Positions 56,424-64,000 of a stretch of 64,000 nt of DNA are shown here, one piece after another. Origin of the DNA: Leifsonia xyli subsp. cynodontis DSM 46306 (lineage in GTDB: Bacteria; Actinomycetota; Actinomycetes; Actinomycetales; Microbacteriaceae); NCBI RefSeq assembly GCF_000470775.1, contig NC_022438.1, forward strand, positions 2,046,001 to 2,110,000. Reading direction: 5' to 3'. Each line of letters begins with the position of its first letter. Position 1 is the stretch's first letter. The position numbers and the translations under genes were made by a program. The notes under the pieces are model-generated. The model was given only the letters and a program-made list of their open reading frames with translations. It was not told the origin of the DNA and ran no database searches.

Positions 56424-57917
56424 TCACCCCTTGGTCAGGTAGCGCAGCGGAACCTCGATAGTCACCTCTGTGCCCTGTCCCATCATCGTGTGCCAATCGA
56501 TCGCACCGCCCAGTTCGCCCTGGATGAGCGTGCGGACGATCTGGGTGCCGAGACCCGAACCCACTTTGCCCTCCGCCAGACCTGAGCCGTTGTCGACCAC
56601 CTTCACCGTCAGGAAGTCCGCGGTGCGGTCGGCCACGATCTCCACCTGACCTTCGCGCCCGGCCAGCCCGTGCTCGACGGCGTTCGTCACCAGTTCCGTC
56701 AGCGCGAGGGCGAGCGGAGTCGCATACTCGCTCGGCATCGAGCCGAACCGGCCCGTCCGCTTCGGATGCACGGTCGTCGTGTGACTCGCGGCGACCTCCG
56801 CCACCAGGAGCAGCACCCGGTCGAACACATCGTCGAAGTCCACGATCTGATCGAGACCGGTGGAGAGCGTGTCGTGGACGACGGCGATCGCAGCCACTCG
56901 CCGCATCGCCTGGCTCAGCGCCTCGCGCGCCTCTTCGGAATGGGTGCGCCGGGCCTGGATGCGCAGCAGTGAGGCGACCGTCTGGAGATTGTTCTTCACC
57001 CGGTGGTGGATCTCCCGGATGGTCGCGTCCTTCGTGATCAGTTCGCGCTCCTGATGCCGCTGCTCGGACACATCCCGGCACAGCACGATCGCGCCGACCC
57101 GCTCGCCGCGGTTGCGGATCGGGATGGCGCGCAGCGAGACAGTGACGCCGCGCGCCTCGATGTCGGTCCGCCACGGCGCACGACCGGTCACGACCAGCGG
57201 CAGGGACTCGTCCACCGCGATCGTGCCCGCCAAGAGCTTCGTGGTGACGGTCGCGAGGGACTCGCCCTCCAGCTCCCCGGTGAACCCCATCCGGTTGAAG
57301 GCGCTCAGCGCGTTCGGGCTCGCGAACGTGGTGATGCCATCGACACCGAGCCGGATCAGACCGTCCGCAGCACGAGGAGCGCCACGCCGAGGGGCCGCGG
57401 GTGCTCCCGGATCGGGGAAGTCCCCCGTCGCGATCATCGTGAACAGGTCGTTGGCGCAGTCGTTGAATGTCAGCTCCTGCCGGCTCGGCGTGCGCGCCTC
57501 GCTGAGGTTGGTGTGCCGGGTGATCACCGCGATCGGCTCCTCCGCCATCTCCGGCGAGTGGACGCTCAGCCGGCGGATGACCGGAACCGCGCGCACCCGG
57601 GTGGGCGTCTCCTCGTACCAGTCGGGCGCGGACGTGTCGATGATGGATTCCGTCCGGTACGCGTCCGTCACCTGCTGCGACCACTCCGGCTTGATCCGCT
57701 GGCCCACGAAGTCCCGGTAGAACAGCGTCGCCGCGCTGGAGGGCCGCGCGTGGGCGACCGCCACGAAATCGTCATCGGCCGTCGGCACCCAGAGCACGAT
57801 GTCCGCGAACGCGAGATCGGCCAGCAGCTGCCAGTCGCCCACCAGCCCGTGCAACCATTCGACGTCGGCCTCGGATGAGCGGCCCTGGGCATGAACGAGA
57901 TCACTGAGCGTCGACAC
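56424..57917 (-). CDS. pdtaS: Cytosolic sensor histidine kinase PdtaS
   Basis: A 497-residue kinase of the HisKA_2/HWE-like type. The order is an N-terminal GAF-like domain (about 1-150), a PAS domain (about 170-280), the H-box IREIHHRVKNNLQTVASLL with the phospho-acceptor His, and the HATPase with LALTELVTNAVEHGL and DNGSGLAEGKVGSGLGTQIV. It has no membrane helices. PdtaS phosphorylates PdtaR, an RNA-binding ANTAR regulator (not in this window). It faces whiB in a tail-to-tail pair. Confidence 0.93.
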   Translation of the reverse strand: MSTLSDLVHAQGRSSEADVEWLHGLVGDWQLLADLAFADIVLWVPTADDDFVAVAHARPSSAATLFYRDFVGQRIKPEWSQQVTDAYRTESIIDTSAPDWYEETPTRVRAVPVIRRLSVHSPEMAEEPIAVITRHTNLSEARTPSRQELTFNDCANDLFTMIATGDFPDPGAPAAPRRGAPRAADGLIRLGVDGITTFASPNALSAFNRMGFTGELEGESLATVTTKLLAGTIAVDESLPLVVTGRAPWRTDIEARGVTVSLRAIPIRNRGERVGAIVLCRDVSEQRHQERELITKDATIREIHHRVKNNLQTVASLLRIQARRTHSEEAREALSQAMRRVAAIAVVHDTLSTGLDQIVDFDDVFDRVLLLVAEVAASHTTTVHPKRTGRFGSMPSEYATPLALALTELVTNAVEHGLAGREGQVEIVADRTADFLTVKVVDNGSGLAEGKVGSGLGTQIVRTLIQGELGGAIDWHTMMGQGTEVTIEVPLRYLTKG

Positions 57918-58095
57918 GTCACCAGTGTATGCGGGTCAGCTCCCGGGTCGGCATCTCTGGAGTATCGCACAAGCAAGACAAAAACGCAAGGCATGCTTTT
58001 CTGTGCTTTTACGCTCTGTACCTTTGCCCGGCCTGCTGTTTGGGTGGGTGAACCACGCGCTCGACAGCAAACGGCCCAGGAGAGAGGACCACGAC

Positions 58096-58582
58096 ATGAT
58101 GCCGCACCCCCGGAACCGTCCGGACACGCCCGGAGCATCCCTCGGCCTCGGCTCGGCGGACGAATCACCGGCCGACGGCGAGGCGGTCGCAACGACGCGC
58201 GATGCCGGCGCCCGTGGGCTCCCCGTCTCCTCGCCCGACCTCAGCGCCGACGCCGCCGCACTCTGCGCCACTCTCGCCCTCTGCGTCGTCGAGATCATCG
58301 CCGGCGTGCGCGCGCTCGAACAGATCGGGCGGTGGGTCACAGACTCGTGTCTACATCCATATCCTGCGCCGGATGGTCATCGCCGCCCGTTATCGTGCCG
58401 TCGCGGGCGTGGACGAGCGCCGGCCGCGCGGCCGGGTGGGGAAGCCGATGGTCTCGCTGCTCGGGGACACGGTCGCTGAGGCGGTGATGATGGTTCATCA
58501 GCCGACCCGTTCCCGGGCCGTCGCGATCCGGCTGGAGCGGCACCGATCGCGCTGGCGCGCCTCGGCGATCCATGTGATCTAA
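58096..58582 (+). pseudogene. Rv3235-family protein, frameshifted
   Basis: The ATG at 58096 (behind AGGAGAG) starts MMPHPRNRPDTPGASLG. A helical core, LCATLALCVVEIIAGVRAL and EQIGRWVTDS, follows. At about 58345 the sense moves to another frame: RVYIHILRRMVIAARYRAVA..., then GDTVAEAVMMVHQPTRSRAV and AIRLERHRSRWRASAIHVI. The rebuilt protein matches the Rv3235 family, found in actinobacteria between pdtaS and secA, exactly as here. One inserted base at about 58347 accounts for the break. Function is unknown. Confidence 0.75.
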
Positions 58583-58598
58583 GGCCCCGTCGGGGGCC
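58583..58598 (+). terminator. Hairpin after the Rv3235-family gene
   Basis: GGCCCC and GGGGCC form a short GC-rich hairpin right after the stop of the Rv3235-like gene. Confidence 0.45.
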
Positions 58599-58708
58599 GG
58601 AAAAGGGGGAGATGAGAGGCGGCACGCCCCTAAGAACTCGATCCAAGAGATCAGAGACTCCTCCACTCGCGGGCCGACAACGTTGACGGGGCGGGCCACA
58701 GTGCCCGC

Positions 58709-58909
58709 CCCGTCAACGGATTGGGTGGAGGCGATCGCGACGGAGTTCCTCTGTTCGCGTTCGGCGAGGACGGGGAAGAGAAGCTCGACGCCGCGGTGGT
58801 CGGGTTCCGTGCAGCCGGGTTCGTCGATGCAGACCAGGGCGACGCAGCCGTAGCGGGCGATGGTGCGGGCGAGTTGTGACCCCGACGGAAGATCTGGGCG
58901 ATGACTCAT
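58709..58909 (-). mobile_element. istB: IS21-family istB fragment
   Basis: About 67 codons of an IS21 helper ATPase remain: ARTIARYGCVALVCIDEPG followed by RGVELLFPVLAEREQRNSVA and IASTQSVDG. This is the Walker B to sensor region of IstB; the Walker A part, the rest of the gene and istA are missing. Downstream the sequence is unrelated. It shows that an insertion element once lay here, next to the foreign-looking protease gene. The 410-bp stretch 58583-58992 holds nothing else I can name. Confidence 0.7.
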
Positions 58910-58957
58910 CGTTCAGGACTCTCGGCCGGGGCACTCGCCACTTCTGCCGCGCCCCCC

Positions 58958-58992
58958 TTGACGGCTGAGCAGCTTGAGAGTATTTTCAGGCC
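58958..58992 (+). promoter_or_regulatory. Sigma-A-type promoter of the secreted protease gene
   Basis: TTGACG (58958-58963) and TATTTT (58981-58986) are 17 bases apart. The ATG at 58993 lies six bases beyond the -10, so the message would begin at or next to the start codon (leaderless). Confidence 0.6.
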
Positions 58993-59914
58993 ATGTTTTC
59001 AAAAAGATGTGTTATTGGCATTGTGAGTGCGGCGTTTCTGCCTCTGGCTCTCTTGGCCGATGGCGCCTCCCCGACGATGGCCTCCGGCGTCGACCCGGGC
59101 TACACGGTCGACCACGGCTCTGCGGACCCTGATGGGGTTTCCGTTCTCAGCTATAGCCCTCGAGAACGAGAGAAAACTCGCCGCTACTGGACTCCAGAGC
59201 GCCTTGAGCAAGCCGATGAGAAAGCCGGTGTGTCTGACCGCGATGGTATTGGTCAGCAGCTCAATGCCACTATTGTTCCTCTCGCTGAAATCGACAGCCT
59301 GGGGGTTCTGTTCGGACGTAAGGACAACCAGCCGTGGCGTTGTTCCGCCAACGCTGTCGAAGCACAAAACCTCAGCGTCATCTCCACGGCCGGTCACTGC
59401 GTAGCAGAGAAACCTCACGTCATTGATCATCTGGTTTTCTATGCGGGATACCGGGGTCCTCATCGTCTCTCCGCTTTTTGGAAGCTTTGACGTTTTTTGG
59501 AGCGTGACACCGAATGGGTGGGCTCTTCAGCACGGTGACGGATTCGACGTCGCCTTCCTGAAGGTGGACACAAGAAACGAGCCTCAAGCGGAGGGAAGCA
59601 CTCACCCCGGACATCCTGTGCTGGGGCAAAGCGGCCCGACTCCGAGTGGGATTATCTTTGCTTACCACCCGACCGGCCCCGCCGATGCCTATGGTTACCC
59701 CGGAGCGATACAGAACGGCGACGTTCCCGTGAAATGCTCTGATGACATCCAGACGCTGTTTCACACTGTCGGCCCGAACCTTCGTGTCATGGACGATTGC
59801 GAGAACTTCAGCGGAGGTGCGTCAGGTGGCCCTGTCGTCCAGAACGTCGATGGTCACCGCCGTGTCACCGGGAATGTCGAGAACTCAATTATGCAACTCA
59901 CGAAATTCACGTGA
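58993..59914 (+). pseudogene. Secreted trypsin-like serine protease, frameshifted
   Basis: An export signal (MFSKRCVIGIVSAAFLPLALL) is followed by a pro-region and a chymotrypsin-fold domain. The catalytic His is in VISTAGHCVAE. The frame changes near 59455-59475, then continues SPLFGSFDVFWSV and the Asp in HGDGFDVAFLKVD, with the catalytic Ser in CENFSGGASGGPVV. All three catalytic residues survive in two frames. The gene has visibly lower GC and different codon use than its neighbours and lies beside an IS21 remnant, which suggests gain by transfer. Secreted proteases of this fold (Chp/Pat-1 group) occur in plant-pathogenic Clavibacter; closeness to that group would need a search. Confidence 0.75.
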
Positions 59915-60160
59915 CCTATTGGGAGCTCGCAGCACAAAACTCGTGGACTTATGCCGAAACCCACTGATTCATCGTCATCCGTTACCTCACATTCATGAGC
60001 CTCACCCGGTGAAGGGGGTGGCCATCATGATGCCACCTCCACCGTCTCCGTAGCGCTCTCTCCGTGCCTCTTTCAGGGGATGACGGGTCTGCGGCTGGAT
60101 CGGTGACCGCCCCTGCGATCCGCCGTGTCTCTGTCAACGTGAACGAAGACGAGGGAGGGG

Positions 60161-60589
60161 TCAGGAACGCTGCGGGTCGTCGACAGCGGCAGCGAACACC
60201 CGGCGGCCGAGCGCCACCAGGAACAGCACCAGCGCCACCGTCAGCAGGATGTGACCCATTCCGGCGATTCCCGCGACTGCGGCGCCGCTCTTCTCGCCGA
60301 GGACCGTCAGAGTCCCGTGCGCCGTCATGGCACCGGCGGTGAGCAGCAGGCCCGCGTTGTAGGTCCAGAAGAACCAGGCGAACAGGGGGCCGTGCGCCAG
60401 CCCGAAGAGGCGATCCAGGATCAGCACCAGCAAGAACACCACGAACCCCAGCACGAGCAGGTGTACGTGAACGAGGCTGAGCTGGGTCGCTCCCTGGACG
60501 TCGCCGGCTTTCGTGAATTCGCGGAAGAACAGCCCGGAGCCGAGCCCGAGGACGAGGAAGACCGTGGCCGCGATGAAAGAAGATCTCAT
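60161..60589 (-). CDS. DUF2871 membrane protein
   Basis: A 142-residue protein with four membrane helices and conserved histidines in LVHVHLLVLGF and MGHILLTVALVLF, plus AMTAHG in the second half, as in the DUF2871 family. The layout is heme-copper-oxidase-like, but no function is established. The ATG at 60589 is the family start. It stands between the foreign protease gene and secA. Confidence 0.8.
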   Translation of the reverse strand: MRSSFIAATVFLVLGLGSGLFFREFTKAGDVQGATQLSLVHVHLLVLGFVVFLLVLILDRLFGLAHGPLFAWFFWTYNAGLLLTAGAMTAHGTLTVLGEKSGAAVAGIAGMGHILLTVALVLFLVALGRRVFAAAVDDPQRS

Positions 60590-60712
60590 GTCGTCCAGTC
60601 TTCGCGGGGATGGCTCCGGCGGCATCGTTCGAAAGATGGAACACGAACGAAACAGCGGGGCGGCCCTGTCGGGACCACCCCGCCGTCCGGTTTCGCGGAT
60701 CCGGTTTCTCGG

Positions 60713-63529
<2,817 letters not shown>

Positions 63530-63690
63530 TGATGCACTCCACTTTTGCTCGATCGGGCCGGTGATGCCCGCGCCACGGCGGACGCACGCCGACGGTAGGC
63601 TCCGGCAACGCTAGGGACATCGTACTTGCTCAGCCGCACAGGACGAGCAGCGGATGCTGAGAGGCGGCTCCGAGCGCGCCGAACGAAGAA

Positions 63691-63716
63691 GCGCCGATGG
63701 CGGGCGCCATCGGCGC
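63691..63716 (-). terminator. Terminator of hpf
   Basis: GCGCCGATGGC pairs with GCCATCGGCGC across a 4-base loop, ten bases beyond the hpf stop on the minus strand. Confidence 0.75.
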
Positions 63717-63725
63717 GTTCCGGAC

Positions 63726-64000
63726 TCAGCCGAGCTTGCGGCTCGCCGTCGCGACCTCCTGCAATTCCTCAGCGTCGTCGTCCAGAGAGATCACGCCGTA
63801 GTCCCAGCCCCTGCGCCGGTAGACGACGCTCGGCCGCTTCGTCTCCTGGTCGACGAACAGGTAGAAGTCGTGCCCGACGAGTTCCATGTAGTAGAGCGCG
63901 TCATCGACGGTCATCGGCACGCTCGCGAAGACCTTCCGCCTGATCACGACCGGGCAGTACTGCTCTTCTGCGTCCACGGGCTCCGCGTCGGCCGCGATCG
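63726..64000 (-). CDS. hpf: Ribosome hibernation promoting factor, long form (partial)
   Basis: The last 91 or so residues of a long HPF; the 5' part is outside the window. The C-terminal dimerisation domain is complete: VVIRRKVFASVPMTVDDALY, YMELVGHDFYLFVDQETKRP and SVVYRRRGWDYGVISLD. This domain drives formation of inactive 100S ribosomes in resting cells. It lies upstream of secA on the same strand, as in mycobacteria. Confidence 0.92.
   Translation of the reverse strand, partial: IAADAEPVDAEEQYCPVVIRRKVFASVPMTVDDALYYMELVGHDFYLFVDQETKRPSVVYRRRGWDYGVISLDDDAEELQEVATASRKLG

Overview
The window is high-GC actinobacterial chromosome. It carries WhiB, SigR/RsrA, PdtaS, the fused 2-oxoglutarate enzyme Kgd, a mycobacterial-type SecA/HPF/Rv3235 neighbourhood and GuaB1. 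Gene content, many family-specific membrane proteins and an unusual number of broken genes point to Microbacteriaceae. A Leifsonia xyli-like, plant-associated and gene-decaying genome is the best guess; this is inferred from the proteins and was not searched.

Layout. 1-4.1 kb: start of a response regulator, two paralogous lipoproteins and an ABC efflux set (adaptor, ATPase, permease), partly broken. 4.1-6.0 kb: infC-rpmI-rplT [11 protein letters not shown] operon and a DUF1844 gene. 6.0-9.6 kb: amidase, acetyltransferase, uracil-DNA glycosylase, phosphoribosyltransferase. 9.7-11.2 kb: PqqD-like protein and a frameshifted nucleotidyltransferase. 11.2-13.4 kb: intact metY beside a deletion that fuses a short-chain dehydrogenase to the last third of metX. 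13.4-16.5 kb: sensor kinase, membrane protein and response regulator. 16.5-19.3 kb: exported chorismate mutase, MFS exporter and a short YVTN repeat protein.

19.4-30.2 kb is the main accessory block. It resembles a type VII secretion locus: a WXG100-like substrate, an EssC/EccC-type FtsK ATPase with an N-terminal FHA domain, an anchored periplasmic-binding protein, an 894-residue coiled-coil lipoprotein and a divergent transmembrane Ser/Thr kinase. The substrate, ATPase and kinase genes are frameshifted; the lipoprotein and binding protein are open. 30.3-32.3 kb has a SipW-type signal peptidase, a TasA-like exported protein and an RCC1-repeat remnant.

32.8-41.5 kb is mostly housekeeping (thiamine-binding protein, GT87 enzyme, NnrD, HAD hydrolase, broken Old Yellow Enzyme, CNNM/CBS pair, GuaB1). 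41.6-49.7 kb holds kgd, rsrA-sigR, aroA-rsgA and bcp. 49.7-55.4 kb is a peptide ABC operon with dppC, dppD and its DUF1684 gene broken. 55.5-58.6 kb has a membrane protein, whiB, pdtaS and a broken Rv3235-family gene. 58.7-59.9 kb is foreign-looking: an IS21 istB remnant and a lower-GC frameshifted secreted trypsin-like protease. 60.2-64 kb has DUF2871, secA and the end of hpf.

Two themes stand out. About a dozen genes carry single-base frameshifts or small deletions, concentrated in secretion, transport and accessory functions, while [11 protein letters not shown], transcription and central metabolism are intact. A roughly 125-bp repeat occurs in opposite orientation at 7.6 kb and 39.8 kb. 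No tRNA, rRNA or CRISPR array was seen.
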